From: Adineta steineri
Taxonomy: Eukaryota; Rotifera; Eurotatoria; Adinetida; Adinetidae
DNA length: 64,000 nt
Assembly (NCBI GenBank): GCA_905250115.1
Contig: CAJNOI010000085.1
Coordinates: 256,210 to 320,209, forward strand
Reading direction: 5' to 3'
Part shown: positions 53,577 to 64,000 of the stretch, piece after piece
How the letters are laid out: each line of letters opens with the position of its first letter
How positions within the stretch are numbered: position 1 is the first letter of the stretch
Notes under the pieces: model-generated
Told to the model about the DNA's origin: nothing
The model's database searches: none
Seen by the model: the letters and a program-made list of their open reading frames with translations, nothing else
Made by a program: the position numbers and the translations under genes

Positions 53577-56036
53577 ATGGCTTCGGAAATTAGTGATTTA
53601 TTTAAAACGGTTGATGATAAGATTATTAATGGAGCAAACAATACCATTCCAGTTAATGATATAAATAACTTATTTAGAACAATTGCACATTTGATCTCAG
53701 ATAAAGAACCTGATTTAAAGAGAGATTATTATAATCGTGTTAAACATGAATTTCATATGAAAAAATCAAGTTTTTTAAGATTAATTGGAAAAATAGATGA
53801 AGCAGTTAAAGAAGAAGAACTTGTTGGTCGATATGAAGAGGAATTACCATCAAGTCGACAAGACATAATCGATGATAGTAATGATAATTGTGTATTAGCA
53901 TCTTGTTCTACAACTTTACAAACATTACCTGAATCGGATTTTGAAAAAATCAAAACTGATGTTTTAGATATGTGGAATCAATTAAAAGATTACATAAAAG
54001 ATTGCCAATTAGGTTCTACAGTTAATGATTTAGATGATTTAATTAATATTTTTAATGTCAGCGAAGTTAATCTATTTGATCAATACATGAAATTAGAAGA
54101 ATTATCGTCAAAAATACGATTTATTTTAAATCTTTTAAAAAGTCAGATATTTTCGAGTGATAATAAATCCGACAAAACAATTAAATCAAATGTACAACTC
54201 TCCAATACATGGAATGATGAATTACTTAAATTTATTGTAAAACTTGATTTAATTGTTTTTAATTGTCTTTATGAATATCGATGCAATTTCGGACAATTTC
54301 TTTTATCACAAAAGCATAGACTAAATGACTTTTTATTTGATAATATTCCATTTACTGAAGAACGTATTAATGCACATGCTAGAAAATTAGCTGGTTTATT
54401 TCATCCTGATAAAATTCAACGTCCTCAAGATATTGCAAATTTTCGTGAATTATTTGAATGTATTATTATTGTAAGGAATAATTTTCTAAACGATTTAACA
54501 CAACGTGCAACTATTAATGGTTTAGTAGCTATGCATAAAGAAAAAGGATATGAATTCTGGATAATTGCAAGAGATTATAGTCGAGCAAAAAATGAAAAAT
54601 GGGATGAATTATGTCATTTTAAAGAAGATCAGTTAAAACAATTTACTAAAAATGAATTATTAACTCATCAGAAACAATTTGCATTATGTGCATATGAAGA
54701 ATACCGTGCAGCAGCTTTAGCATTAGGTGATCATGGAAATATTGAAGAACGTTCCGAGTTAAGAAGACTAATGGCAATAGCACTTTATACAGCTGAGAGA
54801 TATTTACCGGCACAGACTTATGTTATTGCAGCGATGCATATTTTATTGAATGATATTCCATCAGATAATTATTCAAAAAAATTTGATGAATTAAAAGAAT
54901 TATTAAATAAAGTATCACAAAATACTTCATCGACGAAGACATCGAATGGTAATTCTAAAGCAATAATAAATCAAACGACTACAGATAGATCTATTATTGC
55001 TAACAATCAATCTACACACACATTAATTCAAAAAAGAGCATATCTTAAAGATGAATTAAAATCCATTGTACTTCAACAATGTTTATTTAGAAGTGAAGAA
55101 AAAGAAATAAAAACATCTGAAGAATTAATACTTCATGCCAAACGACAAGCTTTTAAACACAAGAACAAAGGTATTATATTAGGAGCAAGTGGTGTTGCTG
55201 TGGGTTCAAGTATGCTTGTATCGACATATAATAGTATTATAATAGGTGCTGAATTTGGGGCAACATTTGGTCCACTAGGTATTGTGGTTGGTATAATTGC
55301 CGGAGTAAGCGTTGGAGCTGGTAGTCTCCTTCTAGGGCATAACCTTATAAAGCAAAGTCAAGAGCAATTTAAAGAACCAAGAATTCGAGAAAATTTAAAT
55401 AAAATATTTAATCAAGCATTAGAATATTACAAAGAAGGAAATTATACCGGTTTCTTGGAATTATTAGCTACAAAGTATTCAAAAGATCGTTCATTGTTAA
55501 CAATTAAAATTGATGAACAAGAACATGAAATAAGAGTAGAAGTAAAGGCAAAAGAAATTGTTAAAATATTATTAAAACATGATTTTCGTCCAGATGGTAC
55601 TGCTTATCTATTGATTTTAATTGGCGAAGCTCTTTTAAAAAGACCACAATTTCGAAAAGACAAAACTAATTTTTGTCAGCCAACACAATCACTTTTAAAT
55701 GAATATGCAAGCCAGTTATTTTCGGAAGTTTTTCAAGCAACATCGTTATTACAAGTTAAAGCTAAAGAATTAGACGACAAAGTAAAAAAGAAACAATTAG
55801 AACGTGCTGAAGCCAGGACAGCTATTCTATCTAATTATTGGTGGGAAATTATGGCACTTCATTCATCATATACAGATTCCATTCCAAAAGAATATTTCTC
55901 AGACGCACTTAACACACCATTTAGCAGTCGTCTTGAGGAATTAGGTATGATAGCACGTTTAAATTGTGCAATTGTACAAATAATTATTGGTAGTTCTGAT
56001 AATTTAAAAAGAACTAGTTCATATATTATATCATGA
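53577..56036 (+). CDS. J-domain-like protein with a glycine-rich membrane hairpin, 819 aa, intronless
   Basis: A single long exon. Residues about 258-305 look like helices II and III of a J domain: ARKLAGLFHPDK with the HPD motif at 276-278 followed by an amphipathic helix. In J proteins HPD stimulates Hsp70 ATPase. About 365-445 is helical with Ala-rich, TPR-like repeats. Residues 532-587 form a long hydrophobic stretch full of glycines (GASGVAVGSS.., GATFGPLGIVVGIIAG), like a glycine-zipper membrane hairpin. The N-terminus (1-250) and C-terminus (600-819) are mainly helical and unrecognised. No signal peptide. It lies 630 bp upstream of, and parallel to, another intronless gene. Family membership beyond the HPD segment is uncertain. 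Confidence 0.7.
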   Translation: MASEISDLFKTVDDKIINGANNTIPVNDINNLFRTIAHLISDKEPDLKRDYYNRVKHEFHMKKSSFLRLIGKIDEAVKEEELVGRYEEELPSSRQDIIDDSNDNCVLASCSTTLQTLPESDFEKIKTDVLDMWNQLKDYIKDCQLGSTVNDLDDLINIFNVSEVNLFDQYMKLEELSSKIRFILNLLKSQIFSSDNKSDKTIKSNVQLSNTWNDELLKFIVKLDLIVFNCLYEYRCNFGQFLLSQKHRLNDFLFDNIPFTEERINAHARKLAGLFHPDKIQRPQDIANFRELFECIIIVRNNFLNDLTQRATINGLVAMHKEKGYEFWIIARDYSRAKNEKWDELCHFKEDQLKQFTKNELLTHQKQFALCAYEEYRAAALALGDHGNIEERSELRRLMAIALYTAERYLPAQTYVIAAMHILLNDIPSDNYSKKFDELKELLNKVSQNTSSTKTSNGNSKAIINQTTTDRSIIANNQSTHTLIQKRAYLKDELKSIVLQQCLFRSEEKEIKTSEELILHAKRQAFKHKNKGIILGASGVAVGSSMLVSTYNSIIIGAEFGATFGPLGIVVGIIAGVSVGAGSLLLGHNLIKQSQEQFKEPRIRENLNKIFNQALEYYKEGNYTGFLELLATKYSKDRSLLTIKIDEQEHEIRVEVKAKEIVKILLKHDFRPDGTAYLLILIGEALLKRPQFRKDKTNFCQPTQSLLNEYASQLFSEVFQATSLLQVKAKELDDKVKKKQLERAEARTAILSNYWWEIMALHSSYTDSIPKEYFSDALNTPFSSRLEELGMIARLNCAIVQIIIGSSDNLKRTSSYIIS

Positions 56037-56664
56037 AAATAAGATCAAAGCTATATAAGATACTTTGATACAATATCATCGATTTTAATGAATCATAATT
56101 TTATTGTGTCGGTACGATATCTAACTGTTACAGGTTTAAAGATTTTTAGAGCATCATACATATATACTATAATACTTTCTTCATCAGAAATACTTCATTG
56201 TAAAATATCTTGTGATGATATACTCCCAATAAAGTTGAACAAACATTATTAAAAATGAAGAAAAACTACGTTTATAGATATTCAAATTTTTTGTGTCGTA
56301 TTGGTCTGACTTGAATAACTAGTTTAAATATAGCTGTGCTTCTTAACACTAAGGAAAACCTCTCTAGTCAAAGAGACACAAACAATCAGATTGCATTTAT
56401 CTCAAATCAAAGTTAGTAGATAGCATAGTTGTTTTCTTCATACGCCTCCTTCTATGCCGTTTTAGTATTTAAGATTCTATAAAAATCATGCTGATAGTGT
56501 CCCTGTTAAATAGTTCTCCTGGTCAAGTAGACAGACTATGTATGAGAATAATGCTAATAAAAATCCACTCTTCTATCATAAACTCCCATCGCTGTTTGAG
56601 TGTCCCATACGTGTAGTAATTTCACAGAATAGTAGTACAGAAAAAGAATGATGTCATATTTGAA
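56037..56664. other. Intergenic spacer between two intronless genes
   Basis: 628 bp, less AT-rich than most gaps. AATAAA-like sequences follow the first stop (about 56229). Should contain the promoter or leader of the patatin gene. No extra exon recognised. Confidence 0.4.
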
Positions 56665-58845
56665 ATGCTGAGAAAAAGTCAAGAAATGATCTTAACTGTA
56701 AAACAACGACGAGCAACATCAGCGAACAATCAATTTTTTATCATATCTGAAACACTTGAACAAGCACTCGATGATCTTCTATTAGCTTTTGGTTATTCAC
56801 CTTTATCAAATGTAAATCATGAATTATTAACATTAGAAAATCATATTTTACTTGAAAATATAAAAAAGGTGCAAATAAATGGAATACTTATTAACTGTCA
56901 TTGTGTTAAAGCTGTAGCTAATGCTTCAAAATTCTTTACTGATCTCTCTGAATTATCATTTGATGAACAGAAAATTATTATTAATCAAGAAAATTTTGTT
57001 TCAAAAGTAAAAGATATTTATGAAAAGAATAATGATTCGACGTTAAAATTAGCTATTGAAATGATTATGAAAAATGATATTAATGATAATAGTATCTTTA
57101 ATTGGGAAGTTTGTCATGCATACGCTCAAAATTGGGCTTTATCTACAATTCATTTACCTTTATTATCAAAAATATACAATGTTACAATTCATTCATGTAC
57201 TATAATACAACATTCAACAGAGGGACGTATATTTATGACAAAGGAAAAGATACCTATTGAATATGATACTCAACGTGTATTTGTAGTATTAAATAATGAT
57301 CAACAACAACACATAATTGGATTATTTACTTCATGTGAATTACGATTAAATTATCTTTACAATCAATTAAATTTATCAGATAGTAACGAAGTTAAAATCG
57401 ATATATATCATCAGATAGCTTTGAATCATCGTTTAAAAGCTGAACATAATGAAAAAATTCATCATTTAAAAGCATTACGAAGTTGGCATTCGGCAATGGA
57501 AAATTATTCTGAAATATTAGCTTTAAGTAATACTAATGATTTACAAGCAGCATTAGGATATGGACGATGTTTAATTATGCTTAGTAAATTTATACGTGCA
57601 ATTAAATTTTTATCTGAAACAATTGAAACACATCAAAAATCAATAACAGCTGAAGGATGGTATTTATTAGGTGTAGCAAAACGAAAACGTTATCTTTACA
57701 AAGAAGCAAAATATGCTATAAAAGTAGCATTACGACTTGATCAAAATTATGCTGATGCTAAAAGTGAACTTCAAATAATTGATTGTTTACAAGATCAAAC
57801 AATGGAAAAACATTTAAAAATTTATAAGAATATGACAACTACATATTCTAAACAATGTCGTACTGATTCATATAATATTTTGTCGATTGATGGTGGTGGT
57901 GTTCGAGGTATAATGCCAGCTGTATTAATATCAGAAATTGAACGTAGAACAAATCGATCTGCTGCATCTTTATTTCATTCAATGGCAGGTACATCAACAG
58001 GAGCTATTATTGCTGCTGGCTTATCAACTCCTGAGTTTAGCATAGATGAACCTGTAAAACCTCGTTATAAATCTTCTGATATTGTTCAACTATATCATGA
58101 ACATTCATCAGAAGTTTTCAAACAATCACCGAGTCTAATTTACAATTTCAGACGACCAATTACACAAGAATCAAAATATATTGATGAAGGCCGATACGAA
58201 TTATTTAGACGTTATTTTTGTGATACAAAAATATCAAATGCATTGACTGATCTCATCATACCGGCTGTTCGACATGATTCAAAATCAACACATATATTTA
58301 ATACATACACTAGTTTATGTGATAAAAAGGAAGATTACAAACTATATGATATACTTATGTGTACAACAGCTGCTCCAACATATTTTCAACCATATAAACT
58401 TGGTTCTAAATCATATGTTGATGGTGGTGTTCAGATGAATAATCCAGCTATGGCTGCATATACACAAGCGAAAAGTGGCAATACATCACAAGAAAATATT
58501 TTTATTTTATCACTTGGGACTGGTGATTATATACCTGATCCAATTAAACCAGATGCTTATCGCCATTTGTTATTTTATGTTAAAAATAGTCGAGAAGTTT
58601 TAAATATAGTGTTTGATGGACCACAATCAAATACAGATTTGCATTTATTGCATATAATGGAAAAAGATAAATATTGTCGCTGGCAAATGTGGCTTGAAGA
58701 ACCAATAGAATTAGATGACTGCCAGGAAACAACAATTAATTGTCTATATGATCATGCACGAGCATTTTTTGAAGAAATCGATGCATATGATAATGGTAAA
58801 CGTCTTGGTTTAGTTCTCGATCGATTGAAAGGTGATGAACATTAA
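56665..58845 (+). CDS. TPR-patatin phospholipase, 726 aa, intronless
   Basis: A single exon. The C-terminal half is a complete patatin-like phospholipase: oxyanion-hole motif DGGGVRG (409-415), nucleophile Ser444 in GTSTG, catalytic Asp586 in DGG, and the SLGTG strand after it. Patatins hydrolyse acyl chains of membrane phospholipids. Residues about 255-375 are TPR-like helices (AEGWYLLGVAKRKRYLYKEA..). The N-terminal 230 residues have an SALSTIHLPLLSKIYNVTI-like pattern and a terminal HIIGL that recall the end of an OTU cysteine-protease fold, but the usual DGNC motif is not visible, so this is a weak hint. The architecture (N-domain, TPR, patatin) resembles bacterial and fungal NLR-like effectors. 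Intronless beside intron-rich genes. Confidence 0.88.
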   Translation: MLRKSQEMILTVKQRRATSANNQFFIISETLEQALDDLLLAFGYSPLSNVNHELLTLENHILLENIKKVQINGILINCHCVKAVANASKFFTDLSELSFDEQKIIINQENFVSKVKDIYEKNNDSTLKLAIEMIMKNDINDNSIFNWEVCHAYAQNWALSTIHLPLLSKIYNVTIHSCTIIQHSTEGRIFMTKEKIPIEYDTQRVFVVLNNDQQQHIIGLFTSCELRLNYLYNQLNLSDSNEVKIDIYHQIALNHRLKAEHNEKIHHLKALRSWHSAMENYSEILALSNTNDLQAALGYGRCLIMLSKFIRAIKFLSETIETHQKSITAEGWYLLGVAKRKRYLYKEAKYAIKVALRLDQNYADAKSELQIIDCLQDQTMEKHLKIYKNMTTTYSKQCRTDSYNILSIDGGGVRGIMPAVLISEIERRTNRSAASLFHSMAGTSTGAIIAAGLSTPEFSIDEPVKPRYKSSDIVQLYHEHSSEVFKQSPSLIYNFRRPITQESKYIDEGRYELFRRYFCDTKISNALTDLIIPAVRHDSKSTHIFNTYTSLCDKKEDYKLYDILMCTTAAPTYFQPYKLGSKSYVDGGVQMNNPAMAAYTQAKSGNTSQENIFILSLGTGDYIPDPIKPDAYRHLLFYVKNSREVLNIVFDGPQSNTDLHLLHIMEKDKYCRWQMWLEEPIELDDCQETTINCLYDHARAFFEEIDAYDNGKRLGLVLDRLKGDEH

Positions 58846-59109
58846 TATATCCACAAGAATTATTTTATCATAAGTAGTTGCACAAACAAAAAACGTATTA
58901 CTCCATTGTTACAAAGAACAATAATTTTATAATAGACATCCTATGTAAAAATATATAAAGTTTTTATTTTCTGTTGTCGAAACCATGTATTCTGATATTA
59001 AAAAAAAACAGAGTTATTTTTTAGCAGTAATTTTATTATTTCAATAATTTATATAAATCTAATATTGTATCTATAACAATTATAACTACGAACAAAAAAA
59101 AAGAAAATT

Positions 59110-61688
59110 TTATTTAATATATTCTGCTAATTCGAGAACAACACTTGGTCGTTGTATATTTACTATTGGATCAAATCCATATGTCATTAGATAATCACCA
59201 GATAATGATTGTTCAGAAATAATTGTCGATGGATCAGTATCTGGATAAATATTAATTTCTTGAATAGTATATATCTTTGTTGAATTAAGTCCTTTTAATC
59301 GAATAGCACCATTACTACCAGCTAAGTATCGATGACCAACTAAATAAGTAAACCAAATAGCTTTATCTTGATTTTCATTGACATACATTAAAGATGCTAT
59401 ATCACGCTTTAGACGATATGGAGAAACTAATCGATATTGTTCACCATGCCATATAATATCTTTTAAACGATTATAAGTCAGAAGTACATCTTGACTAAAT
59501 TTCAGTTCATTTTCATTAAATTTGCTTACAACAATATCATATCCTAATTTTCCCATCATACTTACATCTGTTCGAAATTTTAATGATTGTTTACCCCAAT
59601 CAGTTATATGATTACAAGATGTAATTGCTGGAAAAAAATATGAATAATTCCATTGTATAAACACTCGTTCAACACCATCAGTATTATCACTTGGCCAAAA
59701 TTCAGTAAAATATTTTAACATACCATAATCAATTCGTCCACCACCACCTGAACATAACATAATTGGTACTGAAGGATATTTTTGTCGTAATCGATCTAGA
59801 ACATCGTATAAACCATGAACATAATCAACATATAGATGAGATTGATGTGAATTTGTTGTTGAATATGCATTATAAATAGGTGAATTACAATCCCATTTAA
59901 TATAAGCTAATGTTGGATGTTCAGTAAATAATTGATCCACAATATTATAAACAAATTCTTGAACATCTTTATTTGACATATCAAGTACAAGTTGATTACG
60001 ATAATAATATGCTGATCGATTTGGTAATTTAATAACCCAATCAGGATGATTTTCATAAAGTTCACTTTTTGGATTGATCATTTCTGGTTCAATCCAAATA
60101 CCAAATTTCATCCCAATAGTTTCTGCTTGATTAATTAAATAACCAATACCATGTGGTAATTTTTGAATATTTTCTTGCCAATCACCTAAACCAGCACTAT
60201 CATTATCTCTAGGATATTTATTACCAAACCAACCATCATCAAGAAGAAATAAATCAACACCTAATTTTTTTCCATCTTGAATTAATGTTGTTAATATTTG
60301 TTCATCAAAATTAAAATAAGTTGCTTCCCAATTATTCAATAATGTTAATCGGTCACCTTCACCGTCTATTATACGATATTTTCTTGCCCATCGATGCCAA
60401 TTTCGACTTAGTACATTTAATCCTTGATAAGAATATTGGAAAAGAAAACTAGGTGTAATAAATTCTTTATTTGGAATTAAAAAATATTCGGATGCATATG
60501 GATTAATACCAGTAATAAGACGTAAATTTTGAAGTGGATCAATTTCAAATTGTATTTGATAATTACCTGTCCATGCAAGTGTACCAGCAAATATTTCACC
60601 AATATCTTCATTATCATGATTCAATGGTTGATTTAATGATAAAAGAAATGATGGTGATTGAAATAGATCTGCTCGTGTTCCTAATTTTGTATCTAATATT
60701 TTAATACCTGACGTAAGTTGAATTTCTTCTGGAATCATTTCTCGTGCCCAATCACCATGAAAATGTGTAAGATAATATTTATGAAATGAACTAAAATATA
60801 AATTAGCTGAACTATATTTTTGTAAACGTACAATATCATCTTCTGAATGTTTAATACTTGTCCATTGTTCAATAATATTTTCATTATAAAAAGCTTTATA
60901 GTAAAGAATAACTTCAAATGGATAAACAGAATCTTTTAAATAAATTGTTGTTAATATTATTTCGTTCGATTGATTATTTTTATCTTGTTGATGTGATACA
61001 TATTTTAATTCTAAAGATGGATTTCCATCAGCATGAATAACTTGTATAGCAGGTTCGAGTAAATTACGTGTGCCACTCGGTGTATAAACGGAACTATATA
61101 AACCGGTATAATCACCATTCAATTGTTTAGCATCAAAACTTGGAATATATGCATATTCTTCATTATTACAAAGTCGTTTTCCAATATAGATTAATAATGG
61201 ATCACGATTTTGATTGATTCGTATAACAAGTGCTGTCGATTCAGTTTCAATCGATATGTGAATTATATCATCTTGATTGGCTAAAAAGAAAATTATTCAT
61301 TAGATTTTAGTTTTTCATGGTTGTCATTCAAAAAATCGTACTAATAGTCACTTATATTATAAAGTAGAACTAATTTTGAAAAAAATTATATAAGCAATTC
61401 AAATAAAAATGTATGGTTTAAAAAGCATGAAATATTTTCTATTATCAATAGATGAACTAAGAAGAATGTATATCTTATTCTTCTATCTAAAATTATGTAA
61501 AGCGATTCAATTCTTTTTTTGTATGACCGTTACACTTAAATATCTCTAGTCATTTTGTTCTGAATGTAAACTGAACTATATGTTACATGAAGACAGTAAA
61601 CAAGACATGTCTTTTCTCTAATTAACAAAAAAATAGTCTATATCGATCGATTGAAAAGTGTATAACAAAAAAATAAATTACCAGTCAT
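59110..61688 (-). CDS. Bacterial-type GH36 alpha-galactosidase
   Basis: Two exons: 61688-61682 (ATG plus four bases) and 61280-59110; phase 1; 725 aa, the usual length of bacterial GH36 enzymes. They release terminal alpha-galactose from raffinose-type sugars and galactomannan. The N-terminal beta-sandwich (about 1-330) precedes a TIM barrel with LLDDGWFG (Asp350/351), FGIWIEPEM, the nucleophile Asp466 in KWDCN, CSGGGGRIDYG and the acid/base Asp534 in WPSDNTD. A C-terminal beta domain ends the protein. I chose the short first exon because the ATG directly precedes a GTAATT donor and restores the missing N-terminal strand; starting at the internal Met at 61122 would lose 55 homologous residues. 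No signal peptide, so probably cytosolic. Animal alpha-galactosidases are GH27, not GH36. Confidence 0.93.
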
Positions 61689-62724
61689 GATTTAATTATT
61701 GAACAAATTATTTAGTACAATGATGAGCCCTTACTAGAAGACAAACAAAATATAATGATTGGGTTATCGTTTATAATCAATGAAAATATATCGAAACGAA
61801 TGATGGCGGAATACGATGGATGTATCAAAACTTTTTAGTATATCAGATAATGAATAAACCTTTATCTGACCGCTTAGTACAAATCTTGAAGAACCAGTAT
61901 AGTTTCTTTCATCATTTTATCTGACATTGAAATATTTATCATTTCTTTCATAGCTATTCATTTCATAAACAATAATAAGACTACAAATTTCATACGAAAA
62001 ATGATCGAATATATTTAGCTAAATGAAGAAAATGTTGTGTAATTAATATAACACTTTTTTTCACAGAACTATTGAATTCCGTTTTGTTTGTAAGAAGTAT
62101 GCTAATATTACAACTGCTTGTAAAGTAGAAGATGTAATATTTGAGTTTATTTTTTGTTCTAGAAAAAGAGGATTATTTTAGACTGATCGACTGACGTTTT
62201 ATCACGATATTGTCTCAGTGATAACAAATTGTAATACATTCTTTACATTACTCTCTGTTGGAATTTTGTATTATTTTTGAAACTAGAATCATACGAACAT
62301 ATCTTCATGTAAGAGTCGGTAATAAAAAAAACGTATTGTCAACCTATTTTATTAATAATAGTTAAACTTGTATTCTTCTTCTTCTATTTAGAATAACGAA
62401 TAAACGTTACGTTTGTGAAGACGATTATTTTTATTACATATATATATTTTATCGATAGGTGTCGTTAGCAATCGTCAATTACCTTCTAACGGCTTCCTTA
62501 TACGCTGATCGGTCAATTTTTTTTCTTTCCTGTTTGACAATCTGTGTGTATGACTGACTGACTTATTTCTTCTATATTGTAAACAAACAACAAGCAACAA
62601 AGAGATGATCCATCTTATCTTGAGAATTTTCAGTGTATTTACGTGTTAGTGTACGTGAGTGCGTGTCTATGTATATTAATGGCTTGTTGTTCTTATTTAA
62701 TATAATTGTATTAAAAAGAAAATA
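61689..62724. promoter_or_regulatory. Divergent intergenic region, GH36 / MRCK
   Basis: About 1 kb between head-to-head start codons (61688 minus, 62725 plus), expected to carry both promoters. AT-rich, with TATA stretches near 62440. No gene seen. Confidence 0.4.

Positions 62725-64000
<1,276 letters not shown>

Noticed and set aside
61122..61124. Internal Met as start of the GH36 enzyme
   Set aside because: Coding similarity continues 53 residues upstream to an acceptor at 61281, and a phase-matched ATG exon exists at 61688-61682.

Overview
The window is metazoan nuclear DNA: AT-rich, with many short introns (mostly 50-90 bp, GT..AG), animal signalling and housekeeping genes, and several bacterial-looking genes scattered among them. 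That mix (compact introns, animal kinases, SCAP, kinesin-6 and calmodulin beside bacterial-type glycoside hydrolases) suggests a bdelloid rotifer (Adineta/Rotaria/Philodina type). This is inference from gene content; no species marker is present. I built exon models by hand from splice sites, reading phase and family homology. Coordinates given as one span cover the whole gene including introns; exon limits are in the evidence.

Layout. 1-3.1 kb: the end of an unknown coiled-coil gene (+), two small unknown genes (-) and a short-chain dehydrogenase (-). 3.6-6.4 kb: a stonustoxin-family protein fused to an AIG1/GIMAP-type GTPase (+). 6.4-11 kb: gene-poor, with decayed exons, a piggyBac-like MITE, a 45-bp perfect palindrome and a foldback element. 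11-15.3 kb: MSK-type tandem kinase (+). 17.6-20.6 kb: Tousled-like kinase (-) and a small unknown gene (-). 21.4-26.6 kb: SCAP (-) and V-ATPase subunit F (+), head to head. 27.4 kb: a tiny secreted-peptide gene (-). 28-30.3 kb: a decayed gene. 31.7-34 kb: calmodulin (-) with a long first intron. 38.5-40.2 kb: bacterial-type GH18 chitinase (+), converging on a kinesin-6 MKLP1/KIF23 gene (40.5-43.7 kb, -). 44-45.3 kb: glycolipid-transfer-domain protein (-). 46.1-46.5 kb: a TIR element. 46.9-47.6 kb: EEF1AKMT4-like methyltransferase (+). 48.7-49.1 kb: small coiled-coil gene (-). 49.2-50.3 kb: a sequence full of CCGTTT/AAACGG motifs, probably a non-autonomous transposon. 53.6-58.8 kb: two intronless genes, a J-domain-like membrane protein and a TPR-patatin phospholipase (+). 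59.1-61.7 kb: bacterial-type GH36 alpha-galactosidase with one intron just after its start (-). 62.7 kb to the end: 5' part of an MRCK-type kinase (+).

How they fit together. The conserved genes serve ordinary animal cell biology: calcium and MAPK signalling (calmodulin, MSK), sterol sensing (SCAP), cytokinesis (MKLP1), chromatin/S-phase (TLK), organelle acidification (V-ATPase F), lipid transfer (GLTP) and actomyosin control (MRCK). The accessory genes (GH18, GH36, patatin-TPR, SNTX-GTPase) look like acquired or lineage-expanded functions in polysaccharide digestion and possibly defence. Transposon debris is concentrated in the gene-poor gaps and in large introns.
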